Positions 38,568-47,157 of a DNA stretch of 64,000 bases are shown in pieces. The stretch lies in the NCBI RefSeq assembly GCF_039545035.1, contig NZ_BAABRO010000002.1:62001-126000 (forward strand), read 5' to 3'. Position 1 is the first letter of the stretch; each line of letters opens with the position of its first letter. A program made the translations under genes and the position numbers. The notes under the pieces are model-generated. The model did not search any database. It saw nothing but the letters and a program-made list of their open reading frames with translations, and had not been told where the DNA came from. The stretch is from Novipirellula caenicola (lineage in GTDB: Bacteria; Planctomycetota; Planctomycetia; Pirellulales; Pirellulaceae).

Positions 38568-39449
38568 ATGAAACAACTTCTTGACATCGACGACTACACT
38601 CGCAACGAATCGCTTTCGGCTGATGCGATCGCGTCGGCAGCAAGTCTCGCTGGGTTTGACCCGCCGAATGACGTCGTAGCGTTCTATACATCTTCGAATG
38701 GAGGCACTTTTCGCGAACGTCAATGTCGTTTCCTTCGTCTGGATGAAGCAATTGAAATTCGCGACGAGTATCGTGACTGGTTGGAAACATTCGATTTGCT
38801 TCCCATTCTCGTTGCCGATCACGAGGAGTCTGATCCCGTTTGTGTTGTGTTGACCGGCCCGTTGGTTGGACACGTTTACCAACAATGCCACGACCTTCCA
38901 TGTCGTGTGCTCGCCACATGCATTGAGGGATTGATTGCGCAAATCGCAGTTACGCCCGCCGCCCCACTTTACCTTGACGCCATTGAGCTCTCCCTTTCGG
39001 ACAATTCCTCAGATCAACGATTGCAAATCGTGAATCAACTCCTCGACCAGAAGACTAAGGATGGCGATGCGGACTCACTCGCGTTTGAACTTGCGCTTAG
39101 CATGTTGTCGAATTCTGAGGTGGAGGAACATTTTGTCAAGTTCCATCCGGATTCAAACGAGTGCTTGCATGCTCTAAAGAGGCGTCTCAATGAAAATGAT
39201 TCTGACGCGGCAAGATTGCAACTCGCCAGTCTTAACTCGGATCAACGTGACTTTGTCATGGAGGCTATGAGACTAATTCGTGACGCTGGGTATACGCCGA
39301 CTACACGTACTGGGCTCGACATTCACGTGGCCGAAGGAAATTGGCACATGAATATCCCAATGTTCTACGAACGCAAGGGTAAGGCTGACTGTTGGGACAA
39401 GATGATGGAGCGTGTTCATTACTTCGCCGCGAGACACAAAAAGAAGTAG
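38568..39449 (+). CDS. Cassette gene: SMI1/KNR4 (SUKH)-like protein
   Basis: 293 residues, soluble. Residues 10-110 read like a SUKH domain: FDPPNDVVAFYTSSNGGTF (the (L)P-x-FY-x-SNGG turn) followed by FLRLDEAIEIRDEY. SUKH proteins often are immunity partners of secreted or contact-dependent toxins; a lone member in a cassette could protect against incoming toxins. The C-terminal half (about 140-293) is helical and unrecognised, ending KCDW-like/HKKK. Domain call moderate, role inferred. Confidence 0.6.
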   Translation: MKQLLDIDDYTRNESLSADAIASAASLAGFDPPNDVVAFYTSSNGGTFRERQCRFLRLDEAIEIRDEYRDWLETFDLLPILVADHEESDPVCVVLTGPLVGHVYQQCHDLPCRVLATCIEGLIAQIAVTPAAPLYLDAIELSLSDNSSDQRLQIVNQLLDQKTKDGDADSLAFELALSMLSNSEVEEHFVKFHPDSNECLHALKRRLNENDSDAARLQLASLNSDQRDFVMEAMRLIRDAGYTPTTRTGLDIHVAEGNWHMNIPMFYERKGKADCWDKMMERVHYFAARHKKK

Positions 39450-39520
39450 GACGACATGGGGATTCTACAAACAGAAAATCAAACCGCCGTCCCCGGTGAC
39501 GTCAGACGTTCCCCGACTGG
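39449..39520 (+). repeat. attC-like site 2 (left arm eroded)
   Basis: The right half is normal (CCCCGGTGACGTCAGACG then TTCCCCGACTG), but the left box and arm are degraded. Such a site may no longer recombine. Confidence 0.5.
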
Positions 39521-39562
39521 GATCGCTTCGTCCCTAGAACTTCGAACCAATGCTGTAACTTT

Positions 39563-39901
39563 GTGAAACGTCCGGACGTAGTCGCTGAACTCACACTCGC
39601 TGGAAACCAAAACGTTGTCAGTGTGAAGATCCAAGGAGACAACTATGAAATCAACGTTCTGTTATCCGGTGATGACATTGATCGTCTCAATCGCGAGAAT
39701 TTGCCAGTTGTGCCAGATGATCATGCTGTCACGGCCGGACTTTGTCTTAACGCAGCCGCGCACTGGTCCCGTTGCGACGGCAACGTCATGGCCATAGTGG
39801 TGGGACATGGCGATGTCACATGGGACGTTGGAGTTTGGATGCCGGTTGATACGTTTGCGGAAATTAAACGACTGATCCTTGGCCTGCGTCCGTCGCTCTG
39901 A
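39563..39901 (+). CDS. Cassette gene: hypothetical protein
   Basis: 112 residues from a GTG at 39563 (KRPDVVAELTLAGNQNV). Short alpha/beta protein with HGDVTWDVGVWMPVDTF near the end; no signal or membrane segment. Not recognised. Flanked by attC-like sites. Confidence 0.6.
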   Translation: MKRPDVVAELTLAGNQNVVSVKIQGDNYEINVLLSGDDIDRLNRENLPVVPDDHAVTAGLCLNAAAHWSRCDGNVMAIVVGHGDVTWDVGVWMPVDTFAEIKRLILGLRPSL

Positions 39902-39914
39902 TTCTACGAAAGCT

Positions 39915-39998
39915 GAGAACATTTGATTGCACCTGCGCACGCGAGTCGTGCGGTTTTGAAATTGAGAATCTTTCGCGCGTGACGCGTGACGCTATTTT
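39915..39998 (+). repeat. attC-like site 3 (divergent)
   Basis: Left arm TTGCACCTGCGCACGCG, right arm CGCGCGTGACGCGTGACG. The extrahelical G is kept, but the right outer box is altered to GCTATTTT. Confidence 0.6.
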
Positions 39999-40019
39999 GC
40001 TACCACGAAGATCAGCCCA

Positions 40020-40673
40020 ATGGATACCGATGAGGCCATTCGTGTCTTGCGCAAACACAATGGCGAACTTGACGATGAAACGGACACTCTGCTTAATTGC
40101 CTTCGACCTTACTCGAAAATCGACACGGCTCACTTCTCTGAGATCGTCAAGGCGTTGTACTTTGCGGCGCCGCTTTTGAACACGCCCGAAGTCCATCGTG
40201 ACCTCGTACACACGATATGGGACCTCACTCGCAGCGCGAGGTTGTGGACCCGCGGTCCGCGAGAACCGATGTTTCACGGTCGCAACTTCATTTCTGACGA
40301 TGATAAGAAGACACTTGATCGCTGGATCTACGAAATTGAATCAATCACGCTTTGTCTGCTCCGTGGCTTTGAGGACTGGGAGGCGATCTCAGGCTTGGCC
40401 GAGGAATTGAATCATCATGATTCAATTGTTGACACGTCAGGGCTTGTTTCGCCGTTCACGAAATCACTGGATTACCACCTGGACATGGAGAATCACGGTG
40501 GATTCGGTGACGACGAGGAGATTCTCTGCGATGCGTTGATCAAGATCGGTCCCGATGCTTCGCCTGCGATTCCGGTTCTCCAACGGTTGGGCTCCAGCAC
40601 CAAGTATCCCAACGTAAAATCCTCCGCAGAGAATACCATTTCAATTCTGAAGAAAAACAACGACGCAAAATAA
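40020..40673 (+). CDS. Cassette gene: hypothetical, helical
   Basis: 217 residues, soluble, helix-rich and acidic. The end (DEEILCDALIKIGPDASPAIPVL then SSTKYPNVKSSAENTISIL) looks like one or two HEAT-type repeats. No family recognised. Its TAA stop lies inside the left attC box AATAAC, so the recombination site supplies the stop codon. Confidence 0.65.
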   Translation: MDTDEAIRVLRKHNGELDDETDTLLNCLRPYSKIDTAHFSEIVKALYFAAPLLNTPEVHRDLVHTIWDLTRSARLWTRGPREPMFHGRNFISDDDKKTLDRWIYEIESITLCLLRGFEDWEAISGLAEELNHHDSIVDTSGLVSPFTKSLDYHLDMENHGGFGDDEEILCDALIKIGPDASPAIPVLQRLGSSTKYPNVKSSAENTISILKKNNDAK

Positions 40674-40748
40674 CCATGCCGATGAAGCGGTGTTTTTAAG
40701 CCAGAGTCCATGGCGGCCGCCCGGTTACGGTTGTTATTCCCCGACTGA
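40670..40748 (+). repeat. attC-like site 4 (second subtype)
   Basis: Perfect outer boxes AATAAC (40670-40675) and GTTATT (40734-40739), then CCCCGACTGA. The inner part (GATGAAGCGG/GGCGGCCGCCCGG) belongs to a GGCGGC-rich subtype also seen near 47152 and 58486. Confidence 0.75.
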
Positions 40749-40751
40749 ACC

Positions 40752-41264
40752 ATGGCGTCTTCGATCGTTTACCTGATGGACGGCAAAGCACTGCTCGCTG
40801 CACCGTCGGTGCTGGACACCTTCTACGTCCTTGAAGACGGATACCTTCTTCAGGCGGACACTGAGGCCGTGTACTGCCGAACGTGCAGCGACCTGCAACC
40901 CGCAGAACGCATTCCGTCTCTAGCGGATGCCGAAGCGGCATTCACGAACGAAGACCGGTACACACTCAAGGCCGTTCGCAATCGCAAATCGATGGCGTAC
41001 GACGCTGCAATGACACGGAAGCGATACTACGAATGGCGTTTTACGCGTAAAGCCGCTCCACGATGCCTGAAATGTGGCGGTCACGATCTATTCGTAATTC
41101 ACGACAACGAGTGTTGCGACCCGATTTCTGGGCACTCGTTCGTATTTCACGACTGCGAATTCTACGATCCCTGTTTTCCCATCTCGATCCGTCTACGTCC
41201 TGATGGTACGGTACTTGAATCAAACCTTGATCCCGTGAGATACGAAAACAGCGGGGAACAATGA
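40752..41264 (+). CDS. Cassette gene: Cys-rich hypothetical, possible metal binding
   Basis: 170 residues. Two CxxC pairs (YCRTCSDLQ near 57 and RCLKCGGHD near 108) and a later NECCDP...HDCEFYDPC cluster suggest zinc-ribbon-like metal sites. MTRKRYYEWRFTRKAAPRC precedes the second pair. Soluble; function unknown. The TGA stop sits within the AATGAC box of the next site. Confidence 0.65.
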   Translation: MASSIVYLMDGKALLAAPSVLDTFYVLEDGYLLQADTEAVYCRTCSDLQPAERIPSLADAEAAFTNEDRYTLKAVRNRKSMAYDAAMTRKRYYEWRFTRKAAPRCLKCGGHDLFVIHDNECCDPISGHSFVFHDCEFYDPCFPISIRLRPDGTVLESNLDPVRYENSGEQ

Positions 41265-41345
41265 CATGCACTGGCGCACGGCGGCTTGCGGCGTTTATCT
41301 CAATGGATACTCAACTCTCCGTGCCCCGTGATGTCCGGCGTTATC
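41260..41345 (+). repeat. attC-like site 5
   Basis: Left AATGACAT-G-CACTGG-C-GCACGG, right CCGTGCCCCGTGATGTCC then GTTATC. Pairing leaves G and C unpaired on the left arm, 7 nt apart. AATGAC contains the upstream stop codon. Confidence 0.8.
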
Positions 41346-41370
41346 GCAATCAATTGAGGCACTCGTTTGC

Positions 41371-41838
41371 ATGATCGACCACCGCTATCTCTCTGATCTT
41401 AGGTTGCTGCTGTATCCGGCGGTATACCCGCATGAGCAGGTTGATCTTCCGAAGGAGTTGCAAATGCTACTCACTCGTAGCAAGCGGAAGACGGCGCGGT
41501 ATGCCCTCGCCGTGACGGCTTGGGACAATGGCTGCAACGGTAACGAGTTTCTGGCCGATCGCCGTCGCGTTGTGACTCGCGAACTGGCCGCACGATGGAT
41601 GCTCGCCGAGGTTGGCCTTTATTTGGTCATACTGGGCACGAACAACGACTGGAGAGATCGCCTCGCGGAAATGCGTGCAGATCGAACTGGCTTCCACTCA
41701 ACGATTGTGCAGGGTGTACACTACATCAATACCGCGACAGGTGACTTCAACACGGTGCAAAGTGCTTGGGGGCCGGTCACTTTTGGCAATGCTGAAATTT
41801 TGACCGATTTGGTCGCTTCGGTCCCGATGGCGGCTTAG
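41371..41838 (+). CDS. Cassette gene: hypothetical protein
   Basis: 155 residues, soluble. The centre is helical (RVVTRELAARWMLAEVGLYLV), followed by ADRTGFHSTIVQGVHYINTA. No recognised motif. Flanked by attC-like sites 5 and 6. Confidence 0.6.
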   Translation: MIDHRYLSDLRLLLYPAVYPHEQVDLPKELQMLLTRSKRKTARYALAVTAWDNGCNGNEFLADRRRVVTRELAARWMLAEVGLYLVILGTNNDWRDRLAEMRADRTGFHSTIVQGVHYINTATGDFNTVQSAWGPVTFGNAEILTDLVASVPMAA

Positions 41839-41848
41839 CCGTATGCAG

Positions 41849-41944
41849 CGATACCAATGCCGTGCACCGGCGGACGGCTTGCACGGTTTCACAAATGGAA
41901 AATCAATCGTCCGTCCTCGGTCACGGCCAACGTTCCCCGACTGA
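41849..41944 (+). repeat. attC-like site 6
   Basis: Left CGATACC, then GCCGT-G-CACCGG-C-GGACGG; right CCGTCCTCGGTCACGGC, then GTTCCCCGACTGA. Central ACAAATGGAAAATCAAT is the typical loop text. Confidence 0.8.
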
Positions 41945-41965
41945 CCGTTTCGCACACTCACACCA

Positions 41966-42352
41966 ATGTCTGATTTCAAGCCGCGAAACTTGCAGCATCG
42001 AGATGGGTACATCCGTTTCGAAGATGAAAACGAACTCGAATACGAAGTGTACGGCGACGATTCGCGATTCGATATCGCTCGTGAATTGGCGGCCAATTCA
42101 AGCACCGTGCTCGAACAGACGGAGAACATGATTCGATCATTCATCAAGTTTGACGGTGAATATCATCCGAATCATGTGGAAGTGCTCGCCAGCAATGAGG
42201 ATGACGGTTCGTCGTGTCTGGTGCGGTTCTCATTCGAAGCACGCAAAAATCCCCATGAATTTGGTTACACTTACTTCGACGTCTATGTTTCCATTCGCGA
42301 ACCACCAAACCCAAAATTTTGGCCGACAAAGTTCGTCGTAGGGTTCTGGTGA
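41966..42352 (+). CDS. Cassette gene: hypothetical, immunity-protein-like size and style
   Basis: 128 residues, acidic and soluble. It contains [21 protein letters not shown], a beta-hairpin start, and ends [20 protein letters not shown]. No family recognised. Acidic single-domain proteins of this style are common among immunity proteins, but that is only a resemblance. Confidence 0.6.
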   Translation: MSDFKPRNLQHRDGYIRFEDENELEYEVYGDDSRFDIARELAANSSTVLEQTENMIRSFIKFDGEYHPNHVEVLASNEDDGSSCLVRFSFEARKNPHEFGYTYFDVYVSIREPPNPKFWPTKFVVGFW

Positions 42353-42357
42353 TTCGC

Positions 42358-42450
42358 CGGATAACAAAACCGTGCACCCGCGTCTCGAAGTCGGGCGTAT
42401 TGACAATGGAGAATCTCTCGTCGCGACCGGGAGATTTTTGACGTTACTTG
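42358..42450 (+). repeat. attC-like site 7
   Basis: Outer CGGATAAC (42358-42365) versus GTTACTTG. Inner GT-G-CACCCG-C-GTCTCG pairs with CGCGACCGGGAGAT. The extrahelical G and C are 7 nt apart. Confidence 0.8.
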
Positions 42451-42455
42451 ACGAA

Positions 42456-42950
42456 ATGAGCAACACAAGATCGAAACGTCTGATCGTTACGTTAGCGGTT
42501 GTCGTTCTTCTGTCGATTCCATGCATCTACGTCGTTAACGTCTTGCGTGGTTTGGCGTCATTTTCGGATGCGTACGCGTCGGACTGGACGTCAACTTTTG
42601 TGATCGATCATCTTCGGACGTCGAGTGATTGGCCGAGCGACTGGGATGATCTGCGTGACGAATACGACCGACTGGCACCCGCAAGTCACTACGCTTGGAC
42701 GTTCGAGGAACTACAAACACGCGTCTGGTTTGATTGGGATGCCGACCCCAATGTCGTACGGAATGCAGATCCACCTCAGGAGGTTTTTCGTTTGACTAGC
42801 GGGCGACAGGTAAGCTTCAATGGAGATCCAAACGAACTGATTCGAAACTACCTCCGCACCGGAGAAGCCCCGAACCGGGTCGATCCACCGATCGGACCGC
42901 ATGGAGGCCCCAGGCACATTGATGTCCCAGCGGCAGGAAACGGCGAGTAG
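42456..42950 (+). CDS. Cassette gene: single-pass membrane hypothetical
   Basis: 164 residues from the ATG at 42456; a GTG at 42372 would lie inside the attC site. One N-terminal membrane helix (LIVTLAVVVLLSIPCIYVV), then an extracytoplasmic part rich in Trp/Asp (DWPSDWDDLRDEY). It ends with a proline/glycine tail (PPIGPHGGPRH). Not recognised. Confidence 0.6.
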   Translation: MSNTRSKRLIVTLAVVVLLSIPCIYVVNVLRGLASFSDAYASDWTSTFVIDHLRTSSDWPSDWDDLRDEYDRLAPASHYAWTFEELQTRVWFDWDADPNVVRNADPPQEVFRLTSGRQVSFNGDPNELIRNYLRTGEAPNRVDPPIGPHGGPRHIDVPAAGNGE

Positions 42951-43041
42951 CATTCGCGTGCACCCGCGTGCGTGTGCCGGGCGGTTGTGAAGTTGGAAAA
43001 TCTTTCCCGCGTACCGGGTGACGCGTCCCGTTCCCCGACTG
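42946..43041 (+). repeat. attC-like site 8
   Basis: GCGT-G-CACCCG-C-GTGCGTG on the left pairs with CGTACCGGGTGACGC on the right: six perfect pairs between the two extrahelical bases. The right box is GTTCCCCGACTGA. Confidence 0.8.
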
Positions 43042-43063
43042 AATTGCATTACTCAACACATTG

Positions 43064-43558
43064 ATGGAAACTTTTGAACAAATCTGGGAGTCCTCACGGA
43101 CCAACTCGCTGTCATGGATGTATCCTGCGGCAACATGGTGCGGCGCTGGCATTCTTGTCGCGCTGAGCGTCATAAAGAATCGTTGGTTGCGCCGAATTGG
43201 AAAACTAGCTGCAATCGTTGGGTTCGCTCTGTTGGCCACTATGCTCTCAGCTCAAGAGATCCAGGAGAAATGGCGGCTACGACGTGAATGGGCGGAACTT
43301 CACCCAGCGCAGATGACAGAAGACGGCTTCCAAGCTCTAACCGTTGACGGCGCAAATTTGACGCTCGGGCCATTGATTTATGGATTCCAGGCTTTTCTGC
43401 TTTTTTTGGGCATCGCGGTCGTGCTATCTATACTTCGTGCATTGATCATATCCAGACGCAAAGACACGATTGCTGACCCCGATGACGACCAGGCGCATAC
43501 CGAAATCGATGCTAGATTTTCCGACAATCCGTATCATCCACCGAACGTCCCAACGTAA
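43064..43558 (+). CDS. Cassette gene: two-to-three-pass membrane protein
   Basis: 164 residues from the ATG at 43064. Helices at about 20-38, 48-66 and 110-130 (LGPLIYGFQAFLLFLGIAVVL). The cytosolic tail ends DNPYHPPNVP, an NPY-x-P motif frequent in small planctomycete membrane proteins. Not recognised otherwise. Confidence 0.6.
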   Translation: METFEQIWESSRTNSLSWMYPAATWCGAGILVALSVIKNRWLRRIGKLAAIVGFALLATMLSAQEIQEKWRLRREWAELHPAQMTEDGFQALTVDGANLTLGPLIYGFQAFLLFLGIAVVLSILRALIISRRKDTIADPDDDQAHTEIDARFSDNPYHPPNVPT

Positions 43559-43565
43559 CCCACGA

Positions 43566-43661
43566 ACGGCAAACGACAACCTGCACCGCAGATCCGGCCT
43601 TGCCAAACTAGGCCATCACAACGTCAACCGCCGGATCGCGGTGACGTCAACCGTTACCCGA
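43566..43661 (+). repeat. attC-like site 9
   Basis: Left CT-G-CACCGC-A-GATCCGGC (43581-43598), right GCCGGATCGCGGTGA (43630-43644): 14 perfect inner pairs with only G 43583 and A 43590 left out. The right box is GTTACCCGACTAA. Confidence 0.85.
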
Positions 43662-43700
43662 CTAAGTTTGCTTAACGACACAACGTTAAATGGAACGACG

Positions 43701-44210
43701 ATGCTGCGTTTACTTGCACTACCTTTGGTTATCGGGCTTGGCATCGTTCGGTGTGCGAACTTGGACGCACAAGACGGCGGTGGTGGCATCGCGTGCGGCG
43801 TAACCTTGGAATTGGACTACGTCGCTTCGGTTCTAATACAACCAGATGTCACACGCGATACGGACCTCGCAGATGACTCGAACCCCGTACGAAGAGGAAA
43901 AGCCCCGATTACGCTGACATTGATTGATCAAACCAGCAAAGCGTCACCCTTTTTACTTTCCGTTTGGACGAAGTCAAACATTGATCGCTCGAAACTCCGT
44001 TTGATCGTAATTGATGACAAGGATGCGCTCGTCGCAGTGCTCCAATCCAAGGTCCAGTTTTCCGAACGAGAACAAGGTCAACTCGTGACATTTTCCGGTT
44101 CGCTTACGAAAGACTGTGCACCGACATCTCGCATCCATGTCGTTCAATTGTTGAGCAGCAAAGGCTTTTGCAGACCTTTTGTTCATCCGCGGAACGAAGA
44201 AGGCGGGTAA
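43701..44210 (+). CDS. Cassette gene: exported hypothetical
   Basis: 169 residues from the ATG at 43701. Signal peptide LLALPLVIGLGIVRCANLDAQ, cleavage after about residue 22. The mature part is beta-rich (APITLTLIDQTSKASPFLLSV, SKVQFSEREQGQLVTFSGSL). No family recognised. Next attC-like site overlaps its end. Confidence 0.6.
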   Translation: MLRLLALPLVIGLGIVRCANLDAQDGGGGIACGVTLELDYVASVLIQPDVTRDTDLADDSNPVRRGKAPITLTLIDQTSKASPFLLSVWTKSNIDRSKLRLIVIDDKDALVAVLQSKVQFSEREQGQLVTFSGSLTKDCAPTSRIHVVQLLSSKGFCRPFVHPRNEEGG

Positions 44211-44299
44211 TCATGTCGTGAACCGAAGTGCGGCATGGCGCGTTTGCGATTGGAAACCACACTGGCTGCAATCGGTGATTGCGGTCGTTCCCCGACTGA
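44205..44299 (+). repeat. attC-like site 10
   Basis: Left box GGGTAAT, arm GT-G-AACCGA-A-GTGCGGC; right arm CTGCAATCGGTGATT, box GTTCCCCGACTGA. The TAA stop of the preceding gene lies inside the left box. Confidence 0.75.
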
Positions 44300-44331
44300 G
44301 GTTGCACTCGAACGGAACACCTTCCTCCCAC

Positions 44332-44706
44332 ATGAAAACAACCACGATTGACGTACATCGAGCGTTCCTGAATGGAGACTACAAACAGATCGACAAGTCG
44401 CTCGAACGTCTTATCACGTCTGTCACACGGGACAGCCCGTGGTACGACGAATCGAATGCGGATTGTTGGGATTTCGCCACGACATCCGAAGCCGTTCCGG
44501 TGGTGTCCGCTGTAGCGCATGACTGGAACTCGGAAGGCGGATGCGGTGGAATACACCTGCACTTCAAATGCACAGTGTGCGGCACTAATCGAAATGGTGA
44601 CGATGACCCGACCGACAACCTGCCATACTTGTGGTACGCTGAATGTTGCATCGACGTCATCCTGATAGAGTGTCCAAACCTACACGAAGAACGCAGGGAA
44701 CAATGA
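44332..44706 (+). CDS. Cassette gene: hypothetical with Cys/His cluster
   Basis: 124 residues from the ATG at 44332. CGGIHLHFKCTVCG near residue 75 and a later ECCIDVILIEC suggest a metal or disulphide site. Soluble. Not recognised. Stop within the next AATGAC box. Confidence 0.6.
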   Translation: MKTTTIDVHRAFLNGDYKQIDKSLERLITSVTRDSPWYDESNADCWDFATTSEAVPVVSAVAHDWNSEGGCGGIHLHFKCTVCGTNRNGDDDPTDNLPYLWYAECCIDVILIECPNLHEERREQ

Positions 44707-44785
44707 CATGCACGCGAGCACGTCTTGCAGCGTTTCTCGCAATGGATAGTCAACACTCCGTGCCCCGTAATGTCCGACGTTCTGG
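44702..44785 (+). repeat. attC-like site 11
   Basis: Left AATGACAT-G-CACGCG-A-GCACG, right CCGTGCCCCGTAATGTCC then GTTCTGG. Near twin of sites 5 and 1 in its central text (GCAATGGATAGTCAA). Confidence 0.8.
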
Positions 44786-44855
44786 CACGAAGTGATTTCG
44801 TACTCCTATTCAGGCGTTAGCCGGTACTCGTACTCCTACTCGAATCGGGGCCCTA

Positions 44856-45287
44856 ATGACCGACCCCATCTTTGACCACGATCGACTCGACGTTTATCGT
44901 CTCTCAATCGAATACGTCGCTTCATCGTTCGCCGTTGCCAAAGATTTGAACGGATGCCATCGCCATGCCCGTGACCAATGGCTCCGCTCAGCCCAATCAA
45001 TTCCGCTCGATATCGCCGAGGGCAACGGGAAACGCAGCCTCAAGGATCGAAGTCGGTTTCTCGATATCGCTCGCGGTTCGACGTTGGAATGTGTTGCGAT
45101 GCAAGACATTCTTGCTGCGACTGACGGGTTGGGTGTTGATCGACATTGCGAACTCAAACGAACGCTCCTCGGGATTGTGTCATTGTTGACTCGCTTGATC
45201 GCACGATCGGATACCGTGGCCGAGCCAGCAGGTGAGTACAATGCAGTGACCGAGGACGAGTACCGCGATGCTGAGTACGAGTACTAA
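44856..45287 (+). CDS. Cassette gene: four-helix-bundle (S23 type) protein
   Basis: 143 residues. DRLDVYRLSIEYVASSFAVA, then RSAQSIPLDIAEGNGKRS and SRFLDIARGSTLECVAMQD fit the TIGR02436/S23 four-helix bundle family, originally found in 23S rRNA intervening sequences and now known as stand-alone proteins of unknown role. The acidic tail is variable. A typical integron cassette passenger. Confidence 0.85.
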   Translation: MTDPIFDHDRLDVYRLSIEYVASSFAVAKDLNGCHRHARDQWLRSAQSIPLDIAEGNGKRSLKDRSRFLDIARGSTLECVAMQDILAATDGLGVDRHCELKRTLLGIVSLLTRLIARSDTVAEPAGEYNAVTEDEYRDAEYEY

Positions 45288-45302
45288 AAAGGCAGGAAGC
45301 CA

Positions 45303-45389
45303 GAACCCAACCGTGCACCCGATGACGGCTTGCGCGGTTTTTCAAATGGAAAATCAACTCTTCCGTCCCGCTGATCGCCGTCGTTACGG
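45303..45389 (+). repeat. attC-like site 12
   Basis: Left GAACCCAACCGT-G-CACCCG then GACGG; right CCGTCCCGCTGATCGCC then GTTACGG. Central GCGGTTTTTCAAATGGAAAA. Confidence 0.8.
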
Positions 45390-45417
45390 CACCTACATTG
45401 ATTGAAACGGATTTCTA

Positions 45418-45939
45418 GTGGCATCCTCCAATCCATACTCGCCAACCGCAGCCTCAATGTCGCAAGACATTGACGCGACTACGGTTGAATCCCCGTTGCG
45501 TTTGATCTACGCTGCGCATTTTGCGGCTTTCGCCAGTGCGTTCATTGCGACCCTGTATCTATGTTTGGCCATCGGCTGGGGTTGGACGGCCGCCAATGAA
45601 CTTGCGTCTTTTTCAGGAGCGGACTTACTGTCCTTGACGATCATTACCTCGATCGCATGGTTTCCTCACGCAATCTTGATTCGGCTTAACCGACGCGTTC
45701 GAACTGCGATGCCAATCGCAACGGGGTCCATTGGTGCTTTCACTTTCACGCTCATTTCGCAAGCCGTTGAATACTTCGTCCAAAACACACACAATCGTTT
45801 GTCGACGGCAATATCGTGGACGAGCGAATTGATCCTCCTGCCAACATACGCCGGGATTTCCCTTCTCTGTGTACTTGGCTTCTGCTACACACTGCGTCAA
45901 TCATCCGATAACCATATCGTGCATCGGCGCCCAGCATGA
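45418..45939 (+). CDS. Cassette gene: four-pass membrane protein with NPY motif
   Basis: 173 residues from the GTG at 45418. N-terminus ASSNPYSPTAASM is a planctomycete NPY-x-P type start. Four membrane helices follow (AAFASAFIATLYLCLAIGWGW; LLSLTIITSIAWFPHAILI; ATGSIGAFTFTLISQAVEYF; LLPTYAGISLLCVLGFCY). The C-terminus NHIVHRRPA is written by the left arm of the next attC-like site. Not recognised. Confidence 0.6.
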   Translation: MASSNPYSPTAASMSQDIDATTVESPLRLIYAAHFAAFASAFIATLYLCLAIGWGWTAANELASFSGADLLSLTIITSIAWFPHAILIRLNRRVRTAMPIATGSIGAFTFTLISQAVEYFVQNTHNRLSTAISWTSELILLPTYAGISLLCVLGFCYTLRQSSDNHIVHRRPA

Positions 45940-45998
45940 AGCGATTGCGAATGAAAACCACATTGGCGCGTGCCCGCTGACGACCAGCGTTATCCGAC
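45905..45998 (+). repeat. attC-like site 13
   Basis: Outer CCGATAAC (45905-45912) and GTTATCCG (45989-45996). Inner CGT-G-CATCGG-C-GC pairs with GCCCGCTGACG. The preceding gene stops inside the site. Confidence 0.82.
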
Positions 45999-46037
45999 TT
46001 AAACCGTTTACACCAAATATAAGCGTACTCTCTAAGC

Positions 46038-46529
46038 ATGCTCCAGAAACCCAATCCTAAAACGACAATCGCAGCACGACGAATGGATTTGCGTTACCCC
46101 GATTTGGACGCTGCTTGCGCCGACATCGCTCGATTGCGTGAAGGCGGCTACGAACTAGTTGGCACTTGGAGCCTCGCCCAAATACTCGATCACCTGAACA
46201 TGTCCATGCAAATGACAATCGACGGCGCGGAATTCGCGTTTCCTGCCCTGTTGCGCCCCGTGATGAAACTGATGTTCATGCCTACGATGCGGAAGGGAAA
46301 ACCATCCAAGCTTCGCGGCAAAGCGCCGAAACAACTTCAGCCCGCTTGCGATCTCGATGAAGACGCCTGTGCGAACCGATTTTACGCGCTCGCGGAAACC
46401 TTAATGGATCCCTCGACTCCATTCGTCACGCACTATCCGATGCTGGGTCGACTCAATCGTGAACAATGGCTCTTGATGCAACAATGGCACGCCGCCCATC
46501 ACTTAAGCTTCGTCGTACCGGCCGCCTGA
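46038..46529 (+). CDS. Cassette gene: DUF1569 domain protein (DinB superfamily)
   Basis: 163 residues. LVGTWSLAQILDHLNMSMQM, then LRPVMKLMFMPTMRKG and the closing REQWLLMQQWHAAHHLSFV match DUF1569, a four-helix DinB-like family with metal-binding His residues. Enzymatic role unknown, thiol-dependent metalloenzymes being the usual suggestion. Followed by a true DinB-type gene. Confidence 0.85.
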   Translation: MLQKPNPKTTIAARRMDLRYPDLDAACADIARLREGGYELVGTWSLAQILDHLNMSMQMTIDGAEFAFPALLRPVMKLMFMPTMRKGKPSKLRGKAPKQLQPACDLDEDACANRFYALAETLMDPSTPFVTHYPMLGRLNREQWLLMQQWHAAHHLSFVVPAA

Positions 46530-46550
46530 CACACATTTTATACCCATCAT

Positions 46551-46650
46551 TACTACGGATAATCAAAGAATTGCACGGAATTACGCGAGTAATGTGAAAT
46601 GGCCACCGACACGTCAACCGCGCATACTCGGTGAATTTCGTCGTGATGCC
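46551..46650 (+). repeat. attC-like site 14 (degenerate)
   Basis: GGATAATCAAAGAATTGCACGG recalls the left half and CTCGGTGAATTTCGTCG the right half, with GTGAAATGGCC in the centre, but boxes are worn. The DUF1569 and DinB genes may now move as one unit. Confidence 0.45.
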
Positions 46651-46662
46651 CCAGAGTGCCGC

Positions 46663-47157
46663 ATGGATTTAGTTAACTGTTTACTAAGACATGATGCGTG
46701 GACGACCAAACGAATCCTCGACATCTGCGCGGAACTTTCCGTGGCCGAACTCGATCGCGATTTTGACATTGGTCATCGAACGTTGCGGGGAACGTTGGAC
46801 CACATCATCCACAATATGGAGATTTGGTCTGCTTTGATGGCACAGCAAGAATTTGAACGATCAACGGATCAAACCGTTTCGGGTATGGCTCAACGGCTGG
46901 CCAACGCGGAATCGCGACTGCGAAAGGTTGCTCAGGATGTCGCGGAATCAAATGCTTGGAACCAAACATGGTACGATCACTTGGACTTCCCGCCACGGGA
47001 AAAACGGTTCGGCACGACGATCGCGCACGTGATCACCCACAGCATGCACCACCGTGCCCAGTTACTTTATATGCTTCGTTTGTGCGACGTGCGCGACTTA
47101 CCTGAAGGTGACGTATTTAGCTGGGAAGCGGAAACCGAGGGCACGCCAATGGGGTAA
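46663..47157 (+). CDS. Cassette gene: DinB family protein
   Basis: 164 residues from the ATG at 46663; an ATG at 46594 would start in the degenerate attC site. CLLRHDAWTTKRILDICAEL, RTLRGTLDHIIHNMEIWSAL and THSMHHRAQLLYMLR carry the three metal-binding histidine positions of DinB four-helix bundles. Likely a metal-dependent thiol transferase or detoxification-type enzyme by family; substrate unknown. Confidence 0.85.
   Translation: MDLVNCLLRHDAWTTKRILDICAELSVAELDRDFDIGHRTLRGTLDHIIHNMEIWSALMAQQEFERSTDQTVSGMAQRLANAESRLRKVAQDVAESNAWNQTWYDHLDFPPREKRFGTTIAHVITHSMHHRAQLLYMLRLCDVRDLPEGDVFSWEAETEGTPMG

Noticed and set aside
42372-42455. Upstream GTG start for the gene at 42456
   Set aside because: It lies within the attC-like site; the ATG at 42456 directly precedes a normal membrane-anchor sequence.
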